The position numbers and the translations under genes are program-made. The notes below the pieces were generated by a model, which saw nothing but the letters and a program-made list of their open reading frames with translations, did no database searches and was not told the origin of the DNA. From positions 111,787 through 175,786 of the forward strand of contig QANY01000230.1 in NCBI GenBank assembly GCA_003255025.1: a stretch of DNA of 64,000 nt, written 5' to 3'. Shown here piece by piece: positions 36,216 through 47,254 of this stretch. The first letter of the stretch is position 1, and every line of letters begins with the position of its first letter. The DNA comes from Datisca glomerata (lineage: Eukaryota; Streptophyta; Magnoliopsida; Cucurbitales; Datiscaceae).

Positions 36216-36689
36216 GAATGAGCAGAAAATGCAGAGAATGAAGGAGAACAATTTCATTGAAATGAGCTGTGTGGGGTGAGATGGAGAAGGAGAAATATAT
36301 AAAAATTAGGTTAGGGCTAGGGTAGAGTATAAAGTGATATATGGTGTGAGTTAGTGCTAAAAAATTTATAATATAAAACTCATTTAAAATTGAAAATTTA
36401 AATTTTAAACTAAATCATATATAATTAAAATTGTTTTCCCAAAATTATAAATAACCTATTTTTAAAATTAAATTTTAAAATCATTTTATCTTTTAAATCA
36501 ATTTTATGAAAGGCTCATTTATGAATGGTCGGGGTATTACAAGTTGCCTTTTGTTAGTAAAGGCATTTTCGCCAGTTCACTATTTTTATTAGGTTTTAAT
36601 GATGAGCCAATATAAAATTCGGTCATTTGTGCAATTTATAATATTTTGAGTCATTTTCTTCTTTATTTTCTTATAATGGCCTAATTCCC

Positions 36690-37715
36690 TAATTGAACCT
36701 TGTAAATACCCATGATATCATACTCAGCTGTTGCCGCAAACTTACTCATAATTCTAATATGTATTCAAAGTTATGATTACGTATGAGTTAAGAAATATAA
36801 TTTGTTAATTACGATTAATCACATTGTATACACTTTGTACCTTGATGTTTCAAAACTTTCACTAATTACCCTATATATTAATTATTATTTATGTTGCACT
36901 TCACGTCAACTCCTGTTAGTGTTTAAAACAGAAAATGTTCACAGCTCACACATAATACCACAATGTTCACAGCCACCCTAGAATAATGAAGCTATTTAAC
37001 TAAATAATCAATTCACTCTTTAAGTTACACACTCAATGGTTATTTATAAATTACATTTATAATAATTATTATGCTTTGTTGTACTAATATAATTTATAAT
37101 CTGATTTGACATATATTATATGACATTATCAATATATTTTAAATAATTTTGATATAAATTATATTTATAACAGTTATTATGATATGTTATAGCAATATAA
37201 TTTATAGATGATATGACATACATTAGATGATATTAACAGTATGAATTAAACAACTTTGATATAAAAAAATTGATGGTTAAAATATGAATAACATATTAAC
37301 GTATTAATTTGTATATGCGACAAATTTGTAATGAACATGATGAGATTATTACATCTAATTATAACTAAGAGAGAGAGAGTATTATATTACTAAACATAAT
37401 ATTTTTTACAAAAAAATATGTTGACACATATATTATCAAGTTAATATACTTTATATTTTTACTAACAACTACGATTATAAAAGGACTCGTGATATTGGGG
37501 AAAATGGTATACAGATTAATTAATAAGTGTTCATATTTTTAGAGACCTTAAAAATGATCTACTATCTTAAATTTTAACATTATAAATTAAATAAATAACA
37601 TGATTCAATTTTCATTCAAATACCTCCCAAATTAAAAAATAATGTAACTTAATTTTCTTTATTGATAACTATATATTAAACTTCTATGTGTCACGTACAA
37701 CATATGTATAAAAAA
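36690..37715. other. Intergenic, no gene supported
   Basis: Very AT-rich. Related segments (TATAATTTATA...GATATGACATA) occur at about 37080-37150 and 37190-37260. No ORF with a recognisable domain. Confidence 0.4.
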
Positions 37716-40231
37716 TCTAGTATATATAAAGTTGGGTATGTACCTTTTTCATTCACGTAAGATCTTCCGTAGACCCTCCACTTAAAAATATTAATGATCT
37801 TTCACGGTATGCTGATGTGGTATTATGTGACAAGTAATTTAAAGTCACGTCAGGTTTTATCTACCCAGCAGTCATGTGAGAGGAATTACCCAATTTACCA
37901 ATAATTATTCCCCTGTCTTTCCCTTCTTCTTCCTTCTTCACCCTCAATAAAACCCTAATCACAAATGCCCATTATTGCTTGGCTCGACAATTTTAAGCTT
38001 TTACTTCTTGGCTTTTGGTAAAGGCCCTTTAGCCTTTAACCCTTTCACCTCTCTTGCAAAATTTGTTATTGTTGCTTGCTTACACATCAAGATCCACTCA
38101 CTTGAAATTAAACCCCCAAATACCCAAAATCAGATGAATTTGATATCATCTCTACCAAAATCAAATCTCAATGGCCAAAAAGAAGAAAACCCATTTCAGA
38201 TTAAACCCAAGAACACCAAAAATGGCCTAGCAAAAGAAAGTCCAATGGCCATAAATCACCTCTGAATTATGCAATAAAAGTTTTACTGTTGGGTATGTAA
38301 AAGAAAAACCAAATCACAAGTTATGCTTTTGGATTCTAGCGAGAAAGTGCAATCCTGTTTCAATCACACAAAAAAACAAGAAGTAAATGTGAAATAACTA
38401 CTCAGTTATGTGGGTGGGTGTGTCTACTACAATTATTGTAAGTTTTTTTTTCCTTTTCTAGATCTTTAGTTCTCTTTATCTTTCTCAAAAAGTTTCATTA
38501 ATGTATAATTCTCAGAGAAAGAAAAAAAGGAATATTTTCCTTCAAAGGGCAACCGACTTAATTTACTTACGGATATGAATGGAGTAAGGGGGGCAAATCA
38601 CTGGGGGAAGAAGGAAGAAAATGGGGGAAGAAAATCGTGAAATATGTTGTAATTGAAAGTCTGCAACAATGGTCATTGGTGAAGAGGGGGAAGAATGAAG
38701 AAGAAAGGAAAAATAAGGGGGTATTAAAATGACGTGGATGTTGGTAAAAAATTCGAGTGATGTAGCGATTTATCACATAGGACTTTCCGTGACAGACTGT
38801 TAATATTTTTAAGTGGAAGGTCTAACCTGAATGAAAAATATAAATGTAAAATCTATTCTGTCAATTTTTAAAGTAGAGAGTTTAAAATAAAAATTATCTC
38901 AAACTACATAGGATAGAACTATACTTTACCCTAAGTTTTAAACTAACTAATTATAAGATTATATCTACAATGATGGCATACAACTCTGTAGTCAAAGATA
39001 CAACTGCATAGATAATAGCATCGAAAAAAAAATTAGTGAAAAATATTAAATAACATTAAATGACTTATGACTATAACTTTTACATTCCAACATTCAGACT
39101 TTTTATATTTAAATTTAAACTTTTATATGTTAATTAATAGGGGGCAAACGATTTGTGCATTATTATCAATGAAAATACTTCAAATTTATGTTGCTATTAA
39201 ATTATTTGGGTTAATGAAATGATACAGCTCTCAAATTAGTATAAATTAAGTCATTTACACGCTCAACTATTATGAAAAATAGAAAGACTGAGTATAAGAA
39301 ATACAACTATTATGTAGGAGACTTTCATAGTTCCTCAAGCTTTATAATCTCCTTAATTAGGTACGTATATCATCCTTAAAGTATTTCAATTCTTTTGTTT
39401 TATTTGATTTCGTATTTAATTATTTATTATTTCTTCACTCATGTATACATATTATGGTTTGTTAATTTTGATAGTTATTCTAACTTTTCTGAGTCTTATA
39501 TATTACATATATACAATTCATACATATGTATTATTGGTTCTATATATAATATATCTTATATATATGTATATATTGTTGTTATCAAATTAACATTGTTCAT
39601 AAACTTAATTTATTTTGGTATTATTGATGATTATCTAGTCTCTTTTCTTCATTAATAGGTCTGAAATCAGTCTTGATCAAATGCAATTTTCTACTGATAT
39701 TAGATTAGGAACAAAAGGTCCAGCAAAGGAATGATGAAGAGACTAACACTATAATTAACAGTACTCGGCAAATTTCTCTATTTTTGGTGTAGCTATATGT
39801 TGTAAAGTATGTTGTTTACGTTAATCAATATGCTTTTCTCTAATTTCAATTATGATATCTAATCTAATTTTATTACTTGCATTTTAATACAGAAACAATT
39901 TCATATAGGGTTAAGGATTATCAAATCTCATGTATTAATTTTTCTTATTAATTTTAAATTCTGTATAAAGTTGCAATAGAAGTTTAAAATGTTTTAGAAA
40001 TAGATCGGCAAATCATAATGTTAAGTGTTATCATAATTAATTTGAGTTAATAATGAAATTATGAAATTAAAGCTGAGTATTTGGGTCCAATATGGATGCA
40101 AATGATTTATAACAGAGAATTAATAATTTATGTTAAAATTCTTATGAGTTGTTGACTTATTAATTCAACATTAAATTACATGTAATTTAAAAATTTTCAC
40201 AATACCATGCGTAGCCCGGGTTTTTAATTAG
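37716..40231 (+). mobile_element. Possible non-autonomous Helitron
   Basis: The left end TCTAGTATATATAAAGTTGG is preceded by A. The right end TGCGTAGCCCGGGTTTTTAA with TTAG is followed by T, fitting insertion between A and T. The sequence ATACCATGCGTAGCCCGGGT resembles a decayed form of the hairpin found just inside plant Helitron 3' ends, although the terminal CTRR is TTAG here. No Rep/helicase. A 96-aa ORF (37975-38265) has no known domain. Boundaries are inferred from ends only. Confidence 0.4.
37745..38843. repeat. Long inverted repeat (arms about 90-100 bp)
   Basis: 37745-37840 and 38745-38843 are inverted copies, for example CCACTTAAAAATATTAAT on the left and TTAATATTTTTAAGTGGAAG on the right. 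Further weaker matches continue inwards (GGGAAAGA...CTTCTTC against GAAGAAGAAAGG). This could be a separate TIR element inside the Helitron-like unit. Confidence 0.7.
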
Positions 40232-41720
40232 TATATTAAGAGGTGGAAGTAGGGAGTGAACTTTTTTCTATTTTTATTTTTTCTAATCTTAAACTGCTCT
40301 TAAAAATACAATTGACGTATTTTTATTTGCCATCAAATAAAGATGTGTAAAAATATAAATTGAAAAGTTATTTTTGAAATATTACTTTTGAAATGTGATT
40401 TTGGAAATTTAATGAAATGAGAAGTGATTTTTGAAATGTATTTTTTTACGTAATAACTCTTACATTCATCAATTTCTACAACGAGTTCATACATTATCTT
40501 GGTTTAGTTTTTCTGATAATTCTTTAATATTAAAGATGATAAAAAGAATAAATCACACAAAAAATATTATATATAAAAAAATGTCCATACAATAAGATAT
40601 TTTTTATTTATAATTTTTTGTATTTGATTATGAATCATTATATTATAAAATAAAGATTTTATTAATGAATGATATTGATAGTAATTAAAAATATAAGGTT
40701 GGCTTAGTAATATTATAGTTCAGAGTGTAATTACATATACACTCGGGGCATCAATTCATCATTCAATCTCTTTCTCGCACTTTACAAATCATTTCTCTCT
40801 ATCTCAGCTTCTACTTTATCATTGAAATCCTAAACTCATTAAATCTCAATTCCTTGAAAAACAATTTCCTAACAGAGAAATACCAAGGACATGAAATAGA
40901 TTTTCCCGTCAATTTATTCAAACCACCCAGTTTACTGTTGCACAATTCGCCGTCTACCACAGTGATCTGGTTAATGTCCACTTGCGCCATCGCAGCCTAG
41001 CCGGTGGTTCACTTGCCCACATCGCAGCCCGGCCACCACCGGTGTTGCTCCAGGGCATCCCAGCCACCGCATGTTGTAAAATTTCAACCATATTCTCTCT
41101 CCCTCGGTAACTCAGCATATTCTCTTCCCATCTCGACGTCTCTATCCGACAAGCTTCTGTCAGATCATTTAAGTATGAAATTATTTAGGTTCTTGTGTTA
41201 AATTAAGATGTAGGGTATGAATTTTAAGATCATTGTGGTCAATTAGAGACTGCTTTTCACTGAGGTTTTTTTTTTGTTTTTTTGTTTTAAGTCTAAGATC
41301 TAGGTTCTTTTTAGAGAACTATTGTAATGTTGAAACAAGTATGACCTCAAATATATATAATTTGTTTCAATCAAGGATCATTCAATTGTTAAAGCTTAGA
41401 CTTCTCTTTTTTCTCATTCTTTAGGTTGTGTATCGATTAGAATATTTTGCTTTCAACGTATAAATAGCTTAATGGTTCCTGCGTTTTTAACCTGTTACTT
41501 ACTTGTAATCGTTTTATTCATTTGCGTCTAATGTGGAGTTAAAATCACATGCCTGTAGCATTCTAGTAATTTCTAGTTTATGGATATACGGCTTAATTAT
41601 TTTTAAATGTAATTACTTGATTCAAACTTGATGGGATGTATATGTTTTGTTGGCAGAGCCACTGGATTGCTTTGACCTGCGGTTTTCCCATTTTGCGTTT
41701 TCACACCTTTGCTTCTCGAG
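40232..41720 (+). promoter_or_regulatory. Upstream region and 5' UTR of the REP gene
   Basis: AT-rich to about 40740, then a pyrimidine-rich and GC-richer leader (40760-41160). A possible 5' UTR intron runs from about 41171 (AA|GTATGA) to 41656 (TTGGCAG|AG). No upstream coding exon is supported. Short ORFs at 41004 and 41233 lack domains. Confidence 0.4.
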
Positions 41721-44700
41721 ATGAATGAAGTCTTTACTTATCCTCCTATCGAGCCTAACTCATTTGACTTGATTGTGGTCGGCACGGGCTTGCCTGAATC
41801 ATTAATCGCTGCTTCTGCCTCCGCTGTAGGCAAAACCGTCCTTCACCTCGACCCCAATCCCTTTTATGGTGCTCACTTTGCCTCTCTTTCCCTCAACGAG
41901 ATTACGTCATTCCTCGACTCCCATTCTACTCCTATCACAACACCATTCTCTGATTTCATTGACAACCTCGATTTTGTGACCCTACATCTTACCATCAGGT
42001 CACTCTATTCTGGCATTGAGGTCTCCTCCTATGCCCCCAGATTTCTCCAAGAAATTTCCAGAAAGTTCAGTATTGATTTGGCCGGGCCGAGGGTTCTGTT
42101 CTGCGCCGATCAATGCATCGACCTGGTTTTGAAATCTGGGACGAGTCAGTATTTGGAATTCAAGAGCATCGATGCAAGCTATGTGTGCGATAAGAATGGT
42201 AGATTGCTGAGTGTGCCAGACTCTCGCGCTACAATATTTAAAGATAAGAGTCTTAGTTTGACAGAGAAGACCCAATTGATGAGATTCTTCAAGCTGGTCC
42301 AACAACACTTGGACCCTGATGAGGGTGGAGAAGGTGCGAAGATCTCTGAGGAGGATCTGGAAAGCCCATTCGTGGAGTTCTTAAAGAAAATGCGGTTGCC
42401 GCCCAAGATTAAATCGTATAGTGACATTGTTCACACTTTTCTTGTTATATTCTTGAAGTACTAATCTTATGTTTTAGCCAGTTGACTGTATGCTTCTGTT
42501 CACAAACTGTTGTTTCTTTAATTCATAGCATATTAGCTTCGGTAGATAGTTATCCTCTTTCAAGGTTTTGTTCTGGTCTCATTTGCATTGTTGCTTAGAA
42601 GTCCTATTTTTGCCCTGCAGGATTATTTTATATGCTATCTCTATGGCGAATTATGATCAAGAAGATGTGGAAGCATGTAAAGACATAGTCAAGACAAGAG
42701 AGGGGGTGGATCGTTTAGCACTGTACCATTCATCAGTTGGCAGGTTTGACATTTCAACTTTGCACTGCTGCATTTTCATTTTGATTTTTACATTATACAT
42801 TACTTCGTGAAATTGGTTCCCTTACCCATCTTGTCTTTATTAGATTTCCAAATGCACTTGGGGCCTTAATATATCCTATTTATGGTCATGGGGAACTTTC
42901 TCAAGCATTTTGTCGTCGTGCTGCTGTCAAAGGTTGTTTATATGTAAGTTACAGAGCTGAGTTTCTTACTACAAAGTTGTGGTAGGGTGTATTCCTGGTA
43001 TACATGCCAAGATCCTTTAATGAACGATCTTTTGTTGGGAGATAGTCTGTGGATATTTCTTCCATCTACTGACACTTAGCCCCTTTGCTTGGAGCCGGGA
43101 TTTTTTTCTTCAAGTTAATACTTCATGCATTTTTATCAAAGTACTTTGTGTAGGTGGTTTGATGACATCCCAAGTGGTTTGTTTTGAGGTCTTAATAAGG
43201 GGATGTAACTCATCTAGTCAACCAATCTTATTGTTAGTATTCTTCTGCTGCATTAATGGGATTAATAAATAGACTCTGTTTTCTCCCATCTTTGCTCTAA
43301 AGATTGATATTGTATTTTCTCTCTCATACAGGTACTTAGAATGCCAGTGATTGCTTTGCTTGCAGATAAGGTGTGAGAAAAACACTTGCGAAGTTATATC
43401 TTTACACGTCGCTTCTTATAATAAACTAAATATAGCCATGGGCAAGTTCACAAGAAACTCTTATTTTTCGCAGGATGGTAAACAATATAAGGGTGTCAGA
43501 TTAGCTTCGGGTCAGGTCATATTGAGTCAGGACTTGGTGCTTGATCCATCCATCATAGTCTCGTCCCCATTATCTTCATCTATTATAGATCATCTGAGCA
43601 AATGTCTTGAAGATTTAAGGCTGAGAAAGGCCTTAGGAAAGGTGGCTAGGGGAATTTGCATAACAAGGCGCTCCTTATTTCCAGATGTGAAGAATTGTTT
43701 GGTGGTATATCCTCCTAAGAGTAAGATGCTTTCCTAGTTTTAGTCCTCTATCTTGTTTTCATCATAGTCTATTGAAGAAACACAAATAAATTCCCCATCG
43801 GTAGCTTTGTCCCCTGAGCAGGTTACGTCAGTTCGAGTTCTTCAAGTAGGTGGTGATCTAGCTGTTTGTCCTTCGGGCATGTGAGTTTCTTTTCCTTGAA
43901 GAAGGCTATTATCAAATTTTTATTGTTGAAAGTTGCCTACAGAGTGAGAATATCATTATGAAAACTAATTCTTATAAAGTTGTCTCTCATGGTCATGAGT
44001 CATGACGATAAAGTTGATACTAAACACTACTGGGGTTATGCAGTGTAAGCATGCGTGTTGGAACCACGGTACCTCCAGACGTACAATACACCAAATTTTT
44101 TAATTTGACATTTAACACATCTGCATGTTCGGGATATAAATTATGACACACACACACACACACACAAACTTATGATTATCATCCTCCCATTTGTTTTTTA
44201 ATTGGCCCAATAAGGTCAACTGAACACTAGTGCTACTATGTAAGTAGTTGATAAAGGTCAATCCTAGTTCTGACTGTTTAGAGAATGTCAGATAGAGATT
44301 CTGAGAGAGTGAAACTCGGATGAGAGGGCTGTCATTTACAATGTGCAGATGACCAATCTTTTGTGTCGAATGATGCGACGGAGTTTGAAATTTTTTTATA
44401 AGAATAAATTAATATTGTTGAAAAAGAAAATTACAGAAAAGGAGGATAAGAAATCCACCAAAAGAAACAAAAGGGAAAGGGGAAAGAAAAGAAAAAGAAA
44501 AACTAAGACTAGACGCAAGGCCAAGAAAACAAAACAAAACTTAAAGAGCATGAAATTAACGAAGAAGATTTAGAAGCCCAAAAAGATGCTAAAAATAATT
44601 TTTTTGCCATAAAGTCTCCAGGTCATCCTCATTATCTTCAAATCTACGCTTGTTTCGTTCCAACCAAATGCTCCAAAGGGTAGCCACCAAGGCACAAGAC

Positions 44701-46942
44701 CAAAGAACCCTCTTCTTTTTATTGCACTTCCACTCAAAGAAGTCTCCAAGAAGCAAGGACTCCACATTCTCAAGAAACACCCCAAAAAGCCAAACAAATC
44801 CAATAATCTGCACCAAATGCTGAAAATCTGGACACCGCATAAACATGTCATCCTCATTATCTCATTATCTTCAAATCTCCAGGTCATCGTCATTATCTTC
44901 AAATCTCCAGGTCATCCTCATTATCTTCAAATCTCCAGGTCATCCTCATTATCTTCAAATCTACGCTTGTTTCGCCCCAACCAAATGCTCCAAAGGGTAG
45001 CCACCAAGGCACAAGACCAAAGAACCTTCTTCTTTTTATTGCACTTCCACTCAAAGAAGTCTCCAAGAAGCAAGGACTCCACATTCTCAAGAAACACCCA
45101 GAAAAAGCCAAACAAATCCAATAATCTGCACCAAATGCTGAAAATCTGGACACCGCATAAACATGTGATCAATGCTTGCCTCATCCCTCCTACATAGAAC
45201 ACACCGAGAAGGTCACAGCTTTCAATAGGGAAACTTTCTTTGAATCAAATCAAAGAAAACATTAATGTTCATTAATGTCCGTTATGGCTCTTTGTTTGGA
45301 GTGATTTCTGGTTAAAAATGAATATGAATAGAAGTGTGGTTGAAGACATTAATGCTCATCTTGACTCTTTGGTGAGAATTTTAAATCTGGTTGGTTGTAG
45401 GGTGGGAGATGGGCCTTTGAAATATCTGGGATTACCTTTGGGTGGTAATCCCAATTCTGTGGAGTTTTGAATCTTGTTGTGGATAAGATAAAAAACAGAT
45501 TGGATGGGTGAACAAGGATGTTTCTATAAGGGAGGTAGGCTGACTCTGGTCCAGTGTGAGTTGCAAAATTCTAATCTACTGTTTTCTATATTTAAGTTAC
45601 CTAAGAGGGTTGCGGGTATGATTGAGAAACTTTTGACAGTTTCTCCTTTGGAAGCGTGTGGATGAGGGTCTAGGTTGTCATCTTGTTAAGTAGAGTGAGG
45701 TGTCTATGAGTAAAGGTCTGGGGGGTTCTTTCTTGCTTCTTTATGGGCATCTAAGTCTAAATAGGATGTACCTTAATTTTAATTTTGAGTAGTTGCATTA
45801 ATAGTTGTTTGTAATGTTTTCTCTCTTAGGTTGAACTTCTTGCCGTCTCTACCTTTTGTTTGTACTTTTTTCCCTTTTAATGAAATTTCAGTTTCATATA
45901 AAAAAATCATATTTTTTAATCAGTTCTCCATTTCAGCAATGTATGTCCCACCTTGTACTTTGAGTTGACGTTCACTCTCTTGTTTTAGGTGGATATTGTA
46001 CTATTCTACTTTGTGCGAAGATGCAGATCAAGGGAAAAAGATGCTGCATGCAGCTATGAATGTTAGTCTCGCAGATTTTACTTCAGGAAAACCTGGTACT
46101 GGTACGACAGGTGAAGATGACAATGCTGATGACATACAAACTATGCTCCTCTGGAGGGTTCTTTATGTTCAGGATATAATAAGCACGGTGAGATTCATGC
46201 TTACATGACTTTCTTTTCATGACAATTTTGTTTTCTCTTCTAATGAAAAGATAATAATCCATTCTATATTTTTGTTTTCAATATATATTTTTGCATCGTG
46301 TGCTTTTTCTCCCACTCCTTTTATTTTATGTGGAGCTTATTCTTCTCCTGTAAAAGAGAAAATAAAAAAACATGTGGAGTGTGTAGGGTCTTTGAAGCTT
46401 TTGTTCTAGGTAATGAATATAGAAATCCATGAGCATCATGGAAAGAGTCTTGTTCTCATCAATGAAAGAAAAATTCACTGTTTTAAGTGTGGACTTGTCG
46501 AAACCATGCAAAATGATTTCATCATCTTTTTCTGTGTGATGCAATGAGTGTTGAGTGCTCTTGTTGACTGTAACATTTATGCTCAGAGTACTCGTTACTT
46601 CCAGGGTCAATTTGGATCTATTAGCTCCACACCTACAGCAGATGGATACCTAAACTACAATGATATTCTGGATTCTACTTTGAAGGTATATTATCTTTCT
46701 AACCGACCTTCATGAAATATTCCATTTTACTTGGCCTTAATCCTTTTTCCTGCTCTCTTGTTTGGTACATTTAGATGTGTTAGTGCAATTATTATTCGGT
46801 CGAAAAAATGCCTCAAAATACATATAAACACATATTCAAATGCTTCATACAAAGATCAATATGAAATAGTCTAGTATTATTATAATGTATAAAAGTATTT
46901 GTAGTCACAAACACTTCTTAACAGACCCTTCCATGAATTATT

Positions 46943-47004
<62 letters not shown>

Positions 47005-47254
47005 TGTGTGTGTTGTATCTTTTGTGTATTACCAACTGCTATATAATTTCTTATGGAAAAGTGAGTGCAAGTGAATCTCCATCCCTACCTCATCATTTGA
47101 ATTTTTGATTTCTTATAATTTTGTGGATCATTGAGTCGGATCCGGTGTTGGTACTTGATAGTTATTTCAGAAGATGTATCCGCAAGAAGAGTTCTTTCCA
47201 GAGACCTCATCTGAGAACCCTGAAGATGATAGTGAGTTTGGTCCAGAGAGCTAA
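41721..47254 (+). CDS. REP: Rab escort protein (REP), RabGDI/REP family
   Basis: Nine exons: 41721-42415, 42621-42743, 42844-42943, 43332-43370, 43474-43720, 43805-43880, 45989-46187, 46605-46685, 47171-47254. GT-AG throughout, phases consistent, 547 aa, close to other plant REPs. REP binds new Rab GTPases and presents them to Rab geranylgeranyl transferase, then delivers them to membranes. Signs are the N-terminal dinucleotide-fold-like motif DLIVVGTGLPES, then HLDPNPFYGAHFASL, MRLPPKIKS (end of exon 1), YPIYGHGELSQAFCRRAA (exon 3), LRMPVIALL (exon 4) and GVRLASGQ (exon 5). The C-terminus is acidic (PEDDSEFGPES). The ATG at 41721 is chosen because it opens MNEVFTYPPIEP directly before the conserved core. 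Intron 6 (2.1 kb) holds a LINE fragment. No stop or frameshift in exons. The exon 5/6 junction gives Thr where Ser is usual. Confidence 0.93.
44146..44167 (+). repeat. (AC)n microsatellite in REP intron 6
   Basis: About 11 AC units in intron 6. Confidence 0.85.
44577..45908. mobile_element. Rearranged LINE (L1-type) fragment in REP intron 6
   Basis: The plus-strand part (about 45280-45730) encodes the C-terminal part of a LINE reverse transcriptase in shifted frames, with GPLKYLGLPLGGNP (about 45413-45455), RLDGW and SKGGRLTLVQ. A plausible LINE 3' end with a short A-run follows (about 45840-45907). The minus-strand part (45240-44577) encodes the RT zinc-binding domain (zf-RVT) that normally follows RT: C-R-R-D-E-A-S-I-D-H, then M-R-C-P, then LWSIWLERNKRRFED. 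So this domain is inverted relative to the RT, and duplicated. The element is dead and the host splice sites are outside it. Confidence 0.8.
44615..45166. repeat. 235-bp direct duplication with a 27-28 bp tandem array between
   Basis: 44615-44848 and 44932-45166 are nearly identical (only a few differences). Between them, about 44869-44960, a unit ATCTTCAAATCTCCAGGTCA plus TCCTCATT is repeated about four times. The short unit matches the left edge of the long one. Confidence 0.9.
46944..47013 (+). repeat. Compound (CT)n(GT)n microsatellite in REP intron 8
   Basis: About 22 CT units followed by about 13 GT units, about 160 bp before the last exon. Confidence 0.9.

Larger units (their letters stand above)
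33452..36541 (-). mobile_element. LTR-like unit inserted in the MULE (about 3.1 kb)
   Basis: Begins TGTAATACCCCGACCCTTCG and ends GGTCGGGGTATTAC plus A, the TG...CA-type inverted ends common in one group of plant gypsy LTRs. The interior has a 55-bp tandem repeat and a purine-rich tract. On the minus strand, a TATA-like TATATAT at about 36294-36300 precedes a pyrimidine-rich leader, suggesting minus orientation. No gag or pol. Flanking 5-mers do not match, so insertion as a single unit is not proven. Sequence at 33760-33880 matches the fragment at 50850-50990. Confidence 0.5.
23302..36689 (+). mobile_element. Large MULE (Mutator-like) transposon, broken and invaded
   Basis: Outer ends are tentative. 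GGGAAAAATAGAG at 23302 and its loose inverse TAATTCCC ending at 36689 resemble MULE termini. Subterminal sequences on both sides share GGCCG/GACCG- and ATATGCC/ATGCC-type motifs. Inside are a mudrA-type transposase relic (24165-26527), internal repeats, and a DUF1985-type ORF on the opposite strand (28454-28904), the convergent arrangement known from plant MULEs carrying Ulp1-type genes. A CACTA element (29623-32567) and an LTR-like unit (33452-36541) are nested within. No matching 9-bp target duplication was seen. Confidence 0.45.

Noticed and set aside
35600..36257. Long minus-strand ORFs (up to 202 aa) rich in Ser, Leu and Phe
   Set aside because: They lie over a purine-rich low-complexity tract. 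All three frames are open because the composition lacks stop codons.
37975..38265. 96-aa ORF in the Helitron-like unit
   Set aside because: No recognisable domain, lies between inverted arms in AT-rich DNA.
42000..42427. Minus-strand ORFs under REP exon 1
   Set aside because: Shadows of the REP coding exon.
44343..44573. 76-aa very basic ORF
   Set aside because: Lys/Arg-rich reading of an A-rich tract inside REP intron 6.
44817..45197. 126-aa plus-strand ORF
   Set aside because: Antisense to the duplicated LINE zinc-binding domain, with repeats caused by the 27-28 bp array.
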